Source: Lysobacterales bacterium (GTDB lineage: Bacteria; Pseudomonadota; Gammaproteobacteria; Xanthomonadales; SZUA-5). Taken from it: DNA of 64,000 bases. Under the pieces are notes generated by a model, which was given only the letters and a program-made list of their open reading frames with translations, made no database searches and was not told where the DNA came from. The position numbers and the translations under genes are program-made. Where the stretch lies: NCBI GenBank assembly GCA_022844165.1, contig JALHMH010000009.1, positions 1 to 64,000 of the forward strand, written 5' to 3'. Each line of letters starts with the position of its first letter. Positions within the stretch are counted from its first letter, which is position 1. Shown piece after piece: positions 51,351 through 61,373 of the stretch.

Positions 51351-54260
51351 ATGAGTATTCCAGCCACTTTGCAAGAGCAACTTGCGCGCCTGATGGGATT
51401 GCCGCCGGTCGAGCGCGAGCAGGCGCTGGCGGCGATTGAAGATGCAGAAATGCGCGAAGAGCTCGCGGCGTTGATTGCGGCGCAAATCGCGTCCGAGCCC
51501 ACGACCAATGCCGGCGACCAGGGGCAAGCAGAACCGGGCCTTTCGGTGACCAGCGTCAACCCCGACCTACCGAAAAACCCAATTCCACGTTTAGACGTCC
51601 ACTCTACCGGCTTGCAGGGCAAGCGCATTGGGCCGTACACGCTGGATGCGTGGATCGGCGATGGCGGTTCGGCTTCGGTGTATCGCGCGCATCGACTGGT
51701 TGAGGGCGTACGCCAGACGGTGGCAATCAAGGTCCTGCATCGTGGCATGCAGGCGCCCGAAGCGCGCCAGCAATTCGACCGCGAGCGGCGCGTGCTCTCG
51801 GTGCTGGAGCATGCCTCGATCGCGCGCTGGATCGATGGCGGCGTGACACGCGATGGCGCGGCCTATCTGGTCTTGGAATTTGTCGATGGCCAGAGTATCA
51901 CCAGTTTCGCCAGGGCGAAAAAGCTGTCGCTGCGATCGCGCATCGGGCTGATGATCGAGGTCGCCAACGCAGTCGATGCCGCGCACCGGGCACTGATTGT
52001 GCATCGCGACTTGAAACCTGGAAACTTGCTCGTCAACGGCTCTGGGCAAATCAAACTGCTCGACTTTGGCATCGCCAAACTGCTGGAAGGCGACGGCGAG
52101 AATCAAACGCAAGTGCACATGTTCACACCAGCCTACGCCGCACCCGAACAGCGTAGCGGCGGGACCATCACGACCGCAACCGATGTTTACGCGTTGGGCG
52201 TGATTCTCGGCGAGTTGCTGATCGGCAAACGCTTCAATAGCGAGATCACCACCACGCCCTCGCTGCAAATCGATGACGAAGCTACCGAAGAAGGCACGTT
52301 GCCTGCGCCGCCCGCGCGGCTGCGACAACTGATCAAGGGCGATATCGACAACATTCTGCTCAAAGCGCTGGCCAACGATCCGAACAAGCGCTATAGCTCC
52401 GCAGCCGCGTTCGCCGACGACTTGCGCTGTGCGCTGGAGGGTCGCCCGGTCGCCGCGCATCCACCTTCGCGCAGGTATCGCGCCAGCAAGTTCATCACCC
52501 GAAACAAAATCAGCGTCGGATTAGTGACCGCGCTCAGTATCGGGATCATCGCCGCAAGCATCGTCTCGGTGCTGTTTGCGATCAGTGCCGAGCGCGCACG
52601 AGAACGAGCCGAACTGAGTTTCAGTGCGTCGGTGCACGCGGTCAACAACCTGACGCAGGATCTGGCGAAGAACCTGCGCGAGGCGCGCGGCGTTCGCGCC
52701 GAAACTGTCGCTGGCGTGCTGCAAAAGGCGCAGAAGCTGGTCAGCGACATCGAGCGCACCGATCCAGGCAACATCGCGCTGGAACACGCGCGCATTGGAA
52801 TGTTGATCGGCTTTTCCGGCACCTATCGCAGCATCGCGCGATCAAACGAGGCCGATGCTGCACTCGACGACGCCTGGTCGCGTCTGGAGGCGCTGCGAGA
52901 TCGCGGCATCGAAACGCCATTGCCGTTGAAGATCGACGCGCTGCTCGCGCGTTCGGAGGCGCACTACTACACGATGGACTGGCAGTCTTCCGCGGATGCT
53001 GCGCGTCAGGCGTCGGCGCTGAGCGCGGGTGACTCCACGCGCGCATGGCGCGCGCGCAAACAACTGGCGATCGCGTTGTTTTTCGCCAACGAGCTTAAGG
53101 CCGTGCACGCACTCCACACCTCGGAACTAGCAATTGAGCGCACGCTGGCATCGGACGACCTTGATGCCGACGGCCTGGCGCACGCGCTCGACTGCTACAC
53201 GACGATCGCATCGGCGCTCGCCTTGCTCGGTGAGCACCAAAACGCAGAGGCGTTGCGCGTTCATGCGCGTGCGGCAACACAGCAAGCGTTGCAACGCTTT
53301 CCAAATTCTCAAGACCTGCTGCTCACCGATTTGCGCTTGACCAATCTCGAAGCCAACTATTTGTTGCGGCTGGACCATATCGACGAAGGTCTGGCGTTGG
53401 CGCAAACTGGGCTGGAACTGGCGAATGAGGCGATCGTGGCGAATCCGAATTCGATGGCATTCCGTTTCGTTGCCAGATCGTTCTACAACGTTCGTGCAAG
53501 AGTGTTTCGCCAGCGCAATCAGGTTGAATCGGAACTCGCTGATCTGCGCGCAATCCGTGATTCGCACAGGGAGCTTTCCGATCGCGATTCTGGCAATAGG
53601 TTCTTGCGCGCCGAGTTGTCGTTTGCTGAGCGGCGCGTGGCGAATGCGCTGTTGTTGCGGAGCAAGGCGCAACCGGATGCCATAGTCGAGTCCGAGCGGT
53701 CAACGTTGGCAGCGCTTCAGATCGACCGCGAATTGTTGCAACCGGCCCCATCGCGTCCGTTTGCGCGGCGCTATCTTGCCGCCTCACTGGAACAACTAGG
53801 CGATCTTCGTAAGACGCAAATGCGTTTCGACGACGCCGATGCTGCTTACCAGGAGAGTTTGCAATTGCGACTCGCGCTGGCGCGAGATTTTCCGTCCGAG
53901 CCGGGTTGGCTTCGCTTGGTGGCAATCAGCTACGAGGCAATCAAGGACCTCGCAGCTAGGCGCGATGACCTTGATGGTGCGATTCGTGCACAACGCGAAG
54001 CGGTGAGCCTTTGGGAGGCGCTTCGGGCGCAATCGAAGGAGCCCAGCGATTCGCTCTCTTGGTTCGATAGCCAGTTGTTGCTGGTTGAGGCATTGCTGCT
54101 CCAGAGGAACAACCCAGCGCTAACTGCCGAGGCAGTCCAAATACTCGGACGGTTGCGCGATTACGCAAAGGAGCATGCTCAATCTCTGCAAGCAAGACCC
54201 GATCTCGTCAAAGAACTCGCTCGCCTGTATGAGCGCGCATCACCCGGAGGAACACGCTGA
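51351..54260 (+). CDS. membrane Ser/Thr protein kinase with TPR-like C-terminus (kinase 3)
   Basis: This 969-residue kinase starts at ATG 51351. Its catalytic domain (about 97-365) has Lys127, H-R-D-L-K-P-G-N (218-225), D-F-G (238-240) and A-P-E-Q. The glycine loop is unusual: G103-D-G-G-S-A-S-V, in which Ser-Ala replace the usual Met-Gly, so the third glycine is lost. One membrane span (about 388-410) precedes some 550 residues of helical repeats. Its stop and the start of the next gene form TGATG, a translational coupling to a secreted protein. No sigma factor is upstream. Confidence 0.92.
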   Translation: MSIPATLQEQLARLMGLPPVEREQALAAIEDAEMREELAALIAAQIASEPTTNAGDQGQAEPGLSVTSVNPDLPKNPIPRLDVHSTGLQGKRIGPYTLDAWIGDGGSASVYRAHRLVEGVRQTVAIKVLHRGMQAPEARQQFDRERRVLSVLEHASIARWIDGGVTRDGAAYLVLEFVDGQSITSFARAKKLSLRSRIGLMIEVANAVDAAHRALIVHRDLKPGNLLVNGSGQIKLLDFGIAKLLEGDGENQTQVHMFTPAYAAPEQRSGGTITTATDVYALGVILGELLIGKRFNSEITTTPSLQIDDEATEEGTLPAPPARLRQLIKGDIDNILLKALANDPNKRYSSAAAFADDLRCALEGRPVAAHPPSRRYRASKFITRNKISVGLVTALSIGIIAASIVSVLFAISAERARERAELSFSASVHAVNNLTQDLAKNLREARGVRAETVAGVLQKAQKLVSDIERTDPGNIALEHARIGMLIGFSGTYRSIARSNEADAALDDAWSRLEALRDRGIETPLPLKIDALLARSEAHYYTMDWQSSADAARQASALSAGDSTRAWRARKQLAIALFFANELKAVHALHTSELAIERTLASDDLDADGLAHALDCYTTIASALALLGEHQNAEALRVHARAATQQALQRFPNSQDLLLTDLRLTNLEANYLLRLDHIDEGLALAQTGLELANEAIVANPNSMAFRFVARSFYNVRARVFRQRNQVESELADLRAIRDSHRELSDRDSGNRFLRAELSFAERRVANALLLRSKAQPDAIVESERSTLAALQIDRELLQPAPSRPFARRYLAASLEQLGDLRKTQMRFDDADAAYQESLQLRLALARDFPSEPGWLRLVAISYEAIKDLAARRDDLDGAIRAQREAVSLWEALRAQSKEPSDSLSWFDSQLLLVEALLLQRNNPALTAEAVQILGRLRDYAKEHAQSLQARPDLVKELARLYERASPGGTR

Positions 54261-55777
54261 TGTCCATTGACCGATACGCATCGTCGCTGCGTTACGCGCT
54301 GATATTGCCAGCGCTGCTGGCAAGCGCCGCCTATGCGCAAACCATCGGCCTCAACCAAACCGTGGTTGCCGAGTTCAACAACGCCGCAGAATTCCAAACG
54401 CTCTCCAATGCCGGCTGGATCTTTCGCGCGGGAAATGGCACCGGTACGCAGAGCTGCGCCACACCGGGTAACATCGACGCTTGCGGTTTCGGTTTTTTTG
54501 CTGATGGCGCGCAAGGCACGGCGCGCGGTTTGGCGGCAGGCAACACGCAGGGCCGTTGGATCATCACGCCACCTATCATTTTCGGGAGCAGCGGCAACGT
54601 CAGTATCGTTCTGCGCAAAGTGAACTCAGGGACGGGAGGCCTTGATCTTCGCGAGAGCGGTGGCGCGTCGGATACGCAAGAGATGTCCGATAACGGTATT
54701 GAGCCTGGAACAGACAAAGGCAGCGGCGCCTGTCCGGCGGGAAACAGCTTCTGCGCGCTGCGCAACTTGCGTAGCTCCGGCGACGCCACCTCCGGCGGCG
54801 AGCCGAGTTGTGCGAACTTGTTCACACCGGCCAATCCTGGTGTGGGCTTGAGCTATTGCACAGTGCAAATCAACGCGTCGGAGTTACAAAATTTCGGCAC
54901 CGGCGTGCATCGCCTCGCGATCAAGCTGCGTTCCTCGGGTTCCACCGTGGGCAGCAATGTGGACATGTTGCTGGATCGCATCGAGATCAACACTGGCAAC
55001 AACGATCAGGTACCCGCGCAGGCGTTCATCAGCCACGGCTTCACTGGCAGCAACCCTGTGCTCGGCCTGTATCGCCATCCGATTGCGGGCCACACCGCAG
55101 CCAACTTGTCCTTGGTAACGGCGCTAACGAGTAACGATTTTGCTGCGCTCGACTTCAGTCCCAACGGCAACACGCTGTACGGGATCGTCGGCTCTCCGCC
55201 GACGCTGGTGCGCGTAGATACCAACACAGGCTCGCGAACGCCGATTGGCGCAGTGACAGGGCTGCTATCCAGCAACGAGTTCATCCGTGGCTTGATGGTC
55301 GATCCACGCAGCGGCGAGAGCTATTTGATGACGCGCAGTTTCGCCGATGCGCAGTCGCGCCTGTATTTGTTCGATCTGACCAATGCCGAGGCGAACCTCC
55401 AGGCCGGCGTCAACAACGGCGGTGATTTCCGCGCCTCGGCAAGCTCCATCGACTGCGCAGGACGCCTCTACAGCGTCGACACCACCAGCCCGCCGGGCGG
55501 GCGCCTGTATCGCGTCAATCGCATCGATGGCTCCGTTACGCTGGTGGGCAACACCGGCTACACCTCCAGCCTGTTCCATGGACCTATCGACTTCGACAAT
55601 GCGAACGATCGGTTGATGGGTTGGGTGCAAGCCCAAAATGGCGCCTACGTCGGCTACGGCAGCTACAGCTTGAGCACCGGATTCTTCAGCGTGATCTCGA
55701 CCACGCCGCAACTGTCGATGGGCGCCGGCGCGATCAACAGCCGCTGCTGGGAGCGATTTGCAGATGGTTTTGAGTAG
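54260..55777 (+). CDS. secreted propeller-like protein with GFE tail, coupled to kinase 3
   Basis: This 505-residue protein has a signal peptide ending A-A-Y-A-Q at about 27. The first half is a beta-sandwich-like region with several Cys (S-C-A-T-P, D-A-C-G-F-G). The second half (about 270-495) consists of repeated beta blades with Y/L-x-V/F-D-x-x-T-G text (N-T-L-Y-G-I-V-G, R-V-D-T-N-T-G-S), like a YncE or DUF4394-type propeller. The C-terminus is E-R-F-A-D-G-F-E. It overlaps the kinase 3 stop (TGATG), so the kinase and this exported protein are made together. It could be the sensor ligand or client of the kinase; that is inference. Confidence 0.75.
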   Translation: MSIDRYASSLRYALILPALLASAAYAQTIGLNQTVVAEFNNAAEFQTLSNAGWIFRAGNGTGTQSCATPGNIDACGFGFFADGAQGTARGLAAGNTQGRWIITPPIIFGSSGNVSIVLRKVNSGTGGLDLRESGGASDTQEMSDNGIEPGTDKGSGACPAGNSFCALRNLRSSGDATSGGEPSCANLFTPANPGVGLSYCTVQINASELQNFGTGVHRLAIKLRSSGSTVGSNVDMLLDRIEINTGNNDQVPAQAFISHGFTGSNPVLGLYRHPIAGHTAANLSLVTALTSNDFAALDFSPNGNTLYGIVGSPPTLVRVDTNTGSRTPIGAVTGLLSSNEFIRGLMVDPRSGESYLMTRSFADAQSRLYLFDLTNAEANLQAGVNNGGDFRASASSIDCAGRLYSVDTTSPPGGRLYRVNRIDGSVTLVGNTGYTSSLFHGPIDFDNANDRLMGWVQAQNGAYVGYGSYSLSTGFFSVISTTPQLSMGAGAINSRCWERFADGFE

Positions 55778-55885
55778 GCGCCCGGCGCGCGAGCACTGAA
55801 CCCGAGAATGACTCACGTTCTGTTGCGTGCCTGTTGAGTTACGATGAGTCTGGAGATACTTCAGGTGCCTGTCAGGAGACCGCTC

Positions 55886-56890
55886 ATGCGATGGGTTCTC
55901 GCGCTTGCCTTATTGCTAGCCAACAAAGCGCTGGCTGAGATCTACGTGACCGATGGCGTGTCCAACGGCAACCCGCCCAACCGTATCAGTGTGTGGCCCG
56001 ATACTGCCACCGGCAATCCGGCCCCCGTGCGGCGTATCGTCGGCTCGCGCACACAGATCGGCAACGGCAGCAATGGTCTGCCCGACATCATCACGATCAG
56101 CAGCCGCCAGGAAATCTTGATCACCAACAACTCGCAATTGCGCATCCAGACGTTTCAGCTCGGCGCCAACGGCGACGTATTGCCCTTGCGTGAATTGTTG
56201 CTCACTGGCCAGCCCAAAGGGTTGGCTTACATCCCGATCACTGATGAAATCGTCACCGCACCGTCGAATTTTTCTGCCATCCACTTCTATCCGCGCGCAG
56301 CCACCGGAAGCGCGCCGACCACGCGCGTGATCAGCGGCAACAACACCGGAATCGGCTCCATTCCGACCGACATCGTTTACTTGTTCGGCGTCGATCAGAT
56401 TGCGGTGTCGGACTATGTGCCGGGAGACCCAAATTTCGCCAAGCGAATTCAGGTTTTTGCACGCACCGCCTCCGGCAATACCGCGCCAGTGCGGGTGATC
56501 CAAGGTCCTGCAACACAACTTGGCGCTTGCAACGGCCGTGCCGCTGGCATCACCACCGATCACACCGGCACCGAGATCATCATCGGCTGCTTCAATCAAA
56601 TCCTGACCTTCGGCCCGGCAGCCAGTGGCGATGCTGCGCCACTGCGGCAGATTACAGGTGTGGCGACAACGCTTGTCGCCATTTCCGACGTCACCTTTCT
56701 ATTCGGTAACCAGGGCCAACCCTCAACGCTGGTCGTGACGCAGTTCAATGCCACCAACTCTGTCGCGCGCTTCGACGCCGCCGCGAGCGGCGATGTTGCG
56801 CCGCTCACGAGCCTGAATAGCCTCGCGCTGTTTCAAGCGCGCTCGGTCGCTGCCGAGGTGATCACATTGTTGCAGGATGGCTTCGAATAG
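55886..56890 (+). CDS. secreted propeller-like protein with GFE tail
   Basis: I chose ATG 55886 with AGGAG upstream, giving 334 residues; ATG 55844 would only lengthen the N-terminus. A signal peptide ends at about 17 (ANKALA). The mature part consists of repeated units with I-x-V-[WF]-x-x-x-A-[TS]-G-[NSD]-x-A-P-[VT]/L-R-x-I, clearly seen in R-I-S-V-W-P-D-T-A-T-G-N-P-A-P-V and again around residues 150, 210 and 255, which suggests a propeller. It ends T-L-L-Q-D-G-F-E. It is the third gene of the kinase 3 locus, 108 nt after the previous gene, and may share its transcript. Confidence 0.7.
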   Translation: MRWVLALALLLANKALAEIYVTDGVSNGNPPNRISVWPDTATGNPAPVRRIVGSRTQIGNGSNGLPDIITISSRQEILITNNSQLRIQTFQLGANGDVLPLRELLLTGQPKGLAYIPITDEIVTAPSNFSAIHFYPRAATGSAPTTRVISGNNTGIGSIPTDIVYLFGVDQIAVSDYVPGDPNFAKRIQVFARTASGNTAPVRVIQGPATQLGACNGRAAGITTDHTGTEIIIGCFNQILTFGPAASGDAAPLRQITGVATTLVAISDVTFLFGNQGQPSTLVVTQFNATNSVARFDAAASGDVAPLTSLNSLALFQARSVAAEVITLLQDGFE

Positions 56891-56963
56891 CCGCTAGTGG
56901 CAGCCGACGACTGTGACGCGATCAGATCGCGCTGCAGTCGATTCGACCTGATCAGCATCGCCG

Positions 56964-57872
56964 CTATTCGGCCGGGCTGGTTCTGGGTTTCAAGGTTCTC
57001 GCAAACAGGTCCAATGTCGCCTGCCATGCTTGAGCGGCAGCTTCGGCGTGGAATCGGGGCGTGGTGTCGTTGTGGAACCCGTGCTGGGTTCCGGGCAGTT
57101 GCAGTTTGCTGTATCGAACGCCGTTGGCCTGCATGGCTGCCTCGAAGCTGGGCCAGTTGGCATTGATGCGTTCGTCGTTCGCTGCGAGCACGACCAGCAG
57201 TTCCGCCTTGATGCTCGGAACGTCCTCGATTGCGGCACCCATGCCATAAAACGGTGCGGCTGCGCGCAACGATGGCAATTGTGTTGCCAACCAGTTGACC
57301 AGACCGCCGCCCCAGCAGAACCCCACCGCGCCGAGCTGCCCGTTGCCACCTTCGACGCCGAGCAAATACTGCGCAGCCGCTAAAAAGTCGGCGCGCGACT
57401 TGGCCTGGTCGAGCGTTTGAAACTTCGCGCGCGCGTCGTCCTCATTGCCCGGGTAACCACCCAGCGGAAAGAGCGCGTCGGGCGCCAATGTAATGTACCC
57501 CTCGAGCGCAAAGCGTCGCGCGACATCCTCGATGTGCGGATTCAAACCGCGATTCTCGTGCGCCACCAAAACCAGCGGTGCTGCAGTGGTGAGCTCGGCC
57601 GGGCGGACCAAATACGCTCGCCCGCGATCATGACCTGGCGACGCGAATTCGATGAACTCGGCTATCAGTCGCGCGTCGTCCGGCGCAACTTTCTGTGCTT
57701 GCGCGAAGCGCGGCGACAGCAAGGTCAGCATCGTCGCCGCCGTCATCGCGCCGGTCGCAAATCGCCCCGCATCGCGGAGGAATGCACGCCGATCGATGAT
57801 ACCGTGCACGTACTGATCGAATAGCCGCCACACGCCGGGATGGAAATCGATGGTCGGGTCGGGTTCTGTCAT
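56964..57872 (-). CDS. dienelactone hydrolase family protein with Tat signal
   Basis: This 302-residue protein has an alpha/beta-hydrolase fold. The nucleophile is Cys, in G-F-C-W-G-G at about residue 186, with Asp in A-N-D-E-R-I-N-A (about 233) and His in Q-H-G-F-H-N-D (about 264); this is the dienelactone hydrolase triad. An internal twin-arginine signal D-R-R-A-F-L-R lies at 27-33, followed by a hydrophobic stretch ending A-Q-A-Q. The protein is therefore probably exported folded, as seen for other members of this group. The natural substrate is unknown. Confidence 0.88.
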   Translation of the reverse strand: MTEPDPTIDFHPGVWRLFDQYVHGIIDRRAFLRDAGRFATGAMTAATMLTLLSPRFAQAQKVAPDDARLIAEFIEFASPGHDRGRAYLVRPAELTTAAPLVLVAHENRGLNPHIEDVARRFALEGYITLAPDALFPLGGYPGNEDDARAKFQTLDQAKSRADFLAAAQYLLGVEGGNGQLGAVGFCWGGGLVNWLATQLPSLRAAAPFYGMGAAIEDVPSIKAELLVVLAANDERINANWPSFEAAMQANGVRYSKLQLPGTQHGFHNDTTPRFHAEAAAQAWQATLDLFARTLKPRTSPAE

Positions 57873-57959
57873 GGCGTCAACCTCTTTTGATACCGTTCAC
57901 CCAATGATCGCAGCGCAAGCGTGTTGGCGACGTTTAGCTCCGCAGCGGCGAGCAGCGGC

Positions 57960-60900
57960 TCATCCAACCAGATCCAGCCAATCGTCCGCCGTCAACCCTG
58001 CGGCGAGGCTCTGGCCGGCGTCATCAAAAATGGCTGCGCTCCACTCACGTTTGCGCGCCTGCAATTCCTGGATGTGCTGCTCGACGGTGTCGCTCGCAAT
58101 CAGACGGTAGACGAAGACCGGTTTGTCCTGGCCAATGCGATGGGCACGATCCGTCGCCTGGGCCTCAGCTGCCGGGTTCCACCACGGATCGTAGTGGATC
58201 ACCGTGTCTGCCGCAGTCAGATTCAAACCAAATCCGCCGGCCTTCAAGCTGATCAGGAACACCGCCACTTCGCCGCGCTGAAAGCGCTGTACCGGCGTGG
58301 CGCGGTCGTCGGTTTGTCCGGTGAGCTTGGTGTAACGGATTCGGTGCGCCACCAGTTCGGCTTCGATCAACGACAGCATGCTGGTGAATTGGCTGAACAC
58401 CAGAATGCGTCGTCCCGCTTGCGTCAGTTCGCTGAGCATATCGACGAGCACCTCTAGTTTTGCCGATGGTGCGCGCACCTCATGGTCCAATAGTCGCGGA
58501 TCGCAACACACCTGCCGCAAACGTGTGAGCCCCTCGAGCACGCGAATCCGACTGCGCTCCCAAAGCCCCTTGGCGATCAGGTCCTTCAATTCGGCCAGAT
58601 ACACAGCGCGCAAGCTGTCGTACAACTCGCGTTGGCGGCCTTCGAGCGTCAACGAACGCACGATCTCGGTCTTCGGCGGCAGGTCTGCTATCACCTGGTC
58701 TTTGGTTCGCCGCAACAGGAACGGGCGAATGCGGCGACGCAGCCGTTCGCGTGCGTCCACATCGCGCAATTTCTCGATGGGCTTGCGATAGAGGCGGGTA
58801 AAGTCGGTCTTGTTACCGAGTAATCCCGGCAACAGGAAATCGAACTGCGCCCAGAGTTCGCCCAAGTGGTTCTCGAGCGGCGTGCCCGTCAGGCACAAAC
58901 GCTGACGCGCGTCGAGTTTACGTGCCGCACGTGCGGCCAGTGTTGCCGGGTTCTTGACCATCTGCGACTCGTCGAGCACGACGATATGCCAGGGTTGTGA
59001 CGCGAATGCCGCACCATCGCGCGACAGCACGGGATAGGTTGTCAGTACAATGTCAGCGCCGGCAATCGACTTCAGGCGTTTACCGCGCTCGGCGCCGGCA
59101 TAAACAACAACACTCAGGCTCGGCGCAAAACGCGCGACTTCTGCGCTCCAGTTCGGTAACACGCTCTTCGGGCAGACCACCAAGGCAGGCCGATCCAGAC
59201 GCCCTTCTTCCTGCTCGCCAAGCAGATGTGCCAAGACCTGTACGGTTTTGCCCAGCCCCATGTCGTCAGCCAGGATGCCCGACAGGCCGCCCTGCCCTAG
59301 AAAGCGCATCCACGCCAGACCCTCGACCTGGTAACTGCGCAGCGTCGCGCGAAGCTCTTTCGGGACAGGCGTTGCAGGCAGACCCGAGTACCGGGCGAGA
59401 CGTTCGGCCAATAGCCGGACCGCCGGTGCGCTGGAAAAGAGCCGTTCGCCATCCGCAAGCTCGGTCTCCAGCTCGATCAACGCCGCGGCGCGCGCGCGCG
59501 GCAACACAACCGTGCGCTGATCGCTACTGCCGGCATCGCCAAGTTCCTCCAGCGTGCGCAGGATTGCCCGGAGTTTGCCGCTGGCGACCGGCAATCGTTT
59601 TTCGCCAGGCAAGCTCAACGCGATGACAGTGTCGGCCGTCGGCAGGTCGGCAAAGCGCCCCTCGCGCAAGCCGGCGCGCAGGCTCGGCAATAATTCGATC
59701 CGTTCGCCATCGACCTCAATGCCCAAGGACAGCCGCAGCTGGCCCGGCAGCTCCTCAACATCGGCGACGAACCGGTAGTCGGTATCGATGAGCTTCAGCG
59801 GGAAACGTGGCCCGTACTCGATGCGCCAACCCTCGCTGCGAAGGCGCGGCAACATCACATAACAGAACTCGTTCAGGCTCTGCGGGTCGCCATCGGGATT
59901 GATGATCCAATCCGCCCCGGTCAGGCCCGGGTGGTCGATCAACGCGTGGCGATTGGAAGTCAAGCCGAGCTGCTTCAGGCGCAGTGCGAATCCGCGCTCC
60001 TGGGTGCGATCGCGCGGCTCGACCGAAACGCGTTCGCCGTCGTAGCTGGTCATTGCCGGCGCCGGATCCGTTTCGCCAACACGCTGCGCACCGTAGGCAA
60101 ACGACAAACGCGCGAAAGCGATCAACTGAGCGCTGCGCCGGCCACGCTGTTCGATCGTTCCCGCGCTCTGGTGCAGCGACAGAATCGGCAGCGGCGTGCG
60201 CGGCTCGCTTGCGAGCGTTGGCAAGACCGGAGGCGCCGGGAAATTCGCCGGGAGTGCATCGGAGAACTGCGGCGGCCAAACCGCAGCCGCTGCCGGCAGT
60301 AGCGGCGGCAATGCCAGAAGCTCACTCGCAAGTCTGGGTGTCAGCGGCCAGTCCAAGGCGCCGATTTGCCGCGCCAGGCGATCGACATAGTGCCAGACGG
60401 TACCAATACGCACGAGGTCTGTCGCCAGGCCCGTGCGCGGATGTAGCCGTTGTGCACCGCGCGAATCGATCTCCCAGGTCCATTCCGGATTGCGGCCAGG
60501 GCCCGGCACCACCAGGAGCGCAGGTTCGCGCCAGGCGAAAGCACCTTGACCGGCGATCGTCTGAAGCACCGCCCTGGCATCTTCGGGCAAGATCCACCAG
60601 ACCTGCGATTCGAGATGCGAGCCGCGAATCGGCGCCAATCTTACCGCCAGTTGCCGCGCAGCGGGCATCGCCAGCGACTCGGGCAGATCACGCAGTATCG
60701 AAAGCGGCACCTCTTCGAAGCGCCAGCTGCTGCCGTGAGCGGTCCATCGCCCAGGACGCACTGCGAGCGCTTGCGGCGGGCCAAGTGCGGTGCCCAGAAA
60801 CCCGTAACGACCAGCCACCGGGGCGATGATCGCGCGCGCCGTCTGCGGTTCGGCCGCGATCTCTACGTGCGCGCTTTGCAGCAGGGCCGCGGCATGTTTG

Positions 60901-61148
60901 CATGCCACCTGCACCGGACAACTGCAGTGGCTTTCGATCCGCCATCGCCCGTTTCTCAATCGCGCGCGAACATGAACTCGATAGGGATGTCTGCGCCCGC
61001 CGCGAACTTCTCCCAACACCGCACGTTCGTCCTGGCCTTCGGACCATTCCAACCACAGAACACGACGCTCGCGCACGTACGCCAGACCACGCCGCAAGTC
61101 GGTCTCGGTGAAGTGCGCTGCAAGCGAATCGGTGGAGATAGACCACAT
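57960..61148 (-). CDS. SNF2/Rad54-type helicase with SWIM zinc finger
   Basis: This 1062-residue protein starts at ATG 61148. The N-terminus holds a SWIM finger with Cys75, Cys77, Cys83 and His85 (C-S-C-P-V-Q-V-A-C-K-H). The ATPase domain begins near 580, with the Walker A motif D-M-G-L-G-K-T at about 626 and D-E-S-Q as the DExx box. The C-terminal helicase domain has V-F-S-Q-F-T-S-M-L and W-W-N-P-A-A-E-A-Q-A-T-D-R-A-H-R-I-G-Q. Bacterial SNF2 proteins of this type are DNA translocases of mostly unknown role, some acting with RNA polymerase. It ends 87 nt before the DLH gene. Confidence 0.93.
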   Translation of the reverse strand: MWSISTDSLAAHFTETDLRRGLAYVRERRVLWLEWSEGQDERAVLGEVRGGRRHPYRVHVRARLRNGRWRIESHCSCPVQVACKHAAALLQSAHVEIAAEPQTARAIIAPVAGRYGFLGTALGPPQALAVRPGRWTAHGSSWRFEEVPLSILRDLPESLAMPAARQLAVRLAPIRGSHLESQVWWILPEDARAVLQTIAGQGAFAWREPALLVVPGPGRNPEWTWEIDSRGAQRLHPRTGLATDLVRIGTVWHYVDRLARQIGALDWPLTPRLASELLALPPLLPAAAAVWPPQFSDALPANFPAPPVLPTLASEPRTPLPILSLHQSAGTIEQRGRRSAQLIAFARLSFAYGAQRVGETDPAPAMTSYDGERVSVEPRDRTQERGFALRLKQLGLTSNRHALIDHPGLTGADWIINPDGDPQSLNEFCYVMLPRLRSEGWRIEYGPRFPLKLIDTDYRFVADVEELPGQLRLSLGIEVDGERIELLPSLRAGLREGRFADLPTADTVIALSLPGEKRLPVASGKLRAILRTLEELGDAGSSDQRTVVLPRARAAALIELETELADGERLFSSAPAVRLLAERLARYSGLPATPVPKELRATLRSYQVEGLAWMRFLGQGGLSGILADDMGLGKTVQVLAHLLGEQEEGRLDRPALVVCPKSVLPNWSAEVARFAPSLSVVVYAGAERGKRLKSIAGADIVLTTYPVLSRDGAAFASQPWHIVVLDESQMVKNPATLAARAARKLDARQRLCLTGTPLENHLGELWAQFDFLLPGLLGNKTDFTRLYRKPIEKLRDVDARERLRRRIRPFLLRRTKDQVIADLPPKTEIVRSLTLEGRQRELYDSLRAVYLAELKDLIAKGLWERSRIRVLEGLTRLRQVCCDPRLLDHEVRAPSAKLEVLVDMLSELTQAGRRILVFSQFTSMLSLIEAELVAHRIRYTKLTGQTDDRATPVQRFQRGEVAVFLISLKAGGFGLNLTAADTVIHYDPWWNPAAEAQATDRAHRIGQDKPVFVYRLIASDTVEQHIQELQARKREWSAAIFDDAGQSLAAGLTADDWLDLVG

Positions 61149-61373
61149 GGGGCGCAATATCGGCAGTTGGCGCGCAACGGGACGCAACAGGACAGCCTAA
61201 CAGTCCTAAGGTGCTGGTGTCAGTGAATCCGCCATGGGTTCTTGCACCAACTGAGAGCCTGTTGAATGTCAAACTTGAGGAATGCTCCGCAAACCGTTGG
61301 TTTGGCGAATGGAAAAGCGGTGTTATGCTTGAGGGGACGTCGCCCTCTGTGCGATTCGCGTGGATCGAAGACC

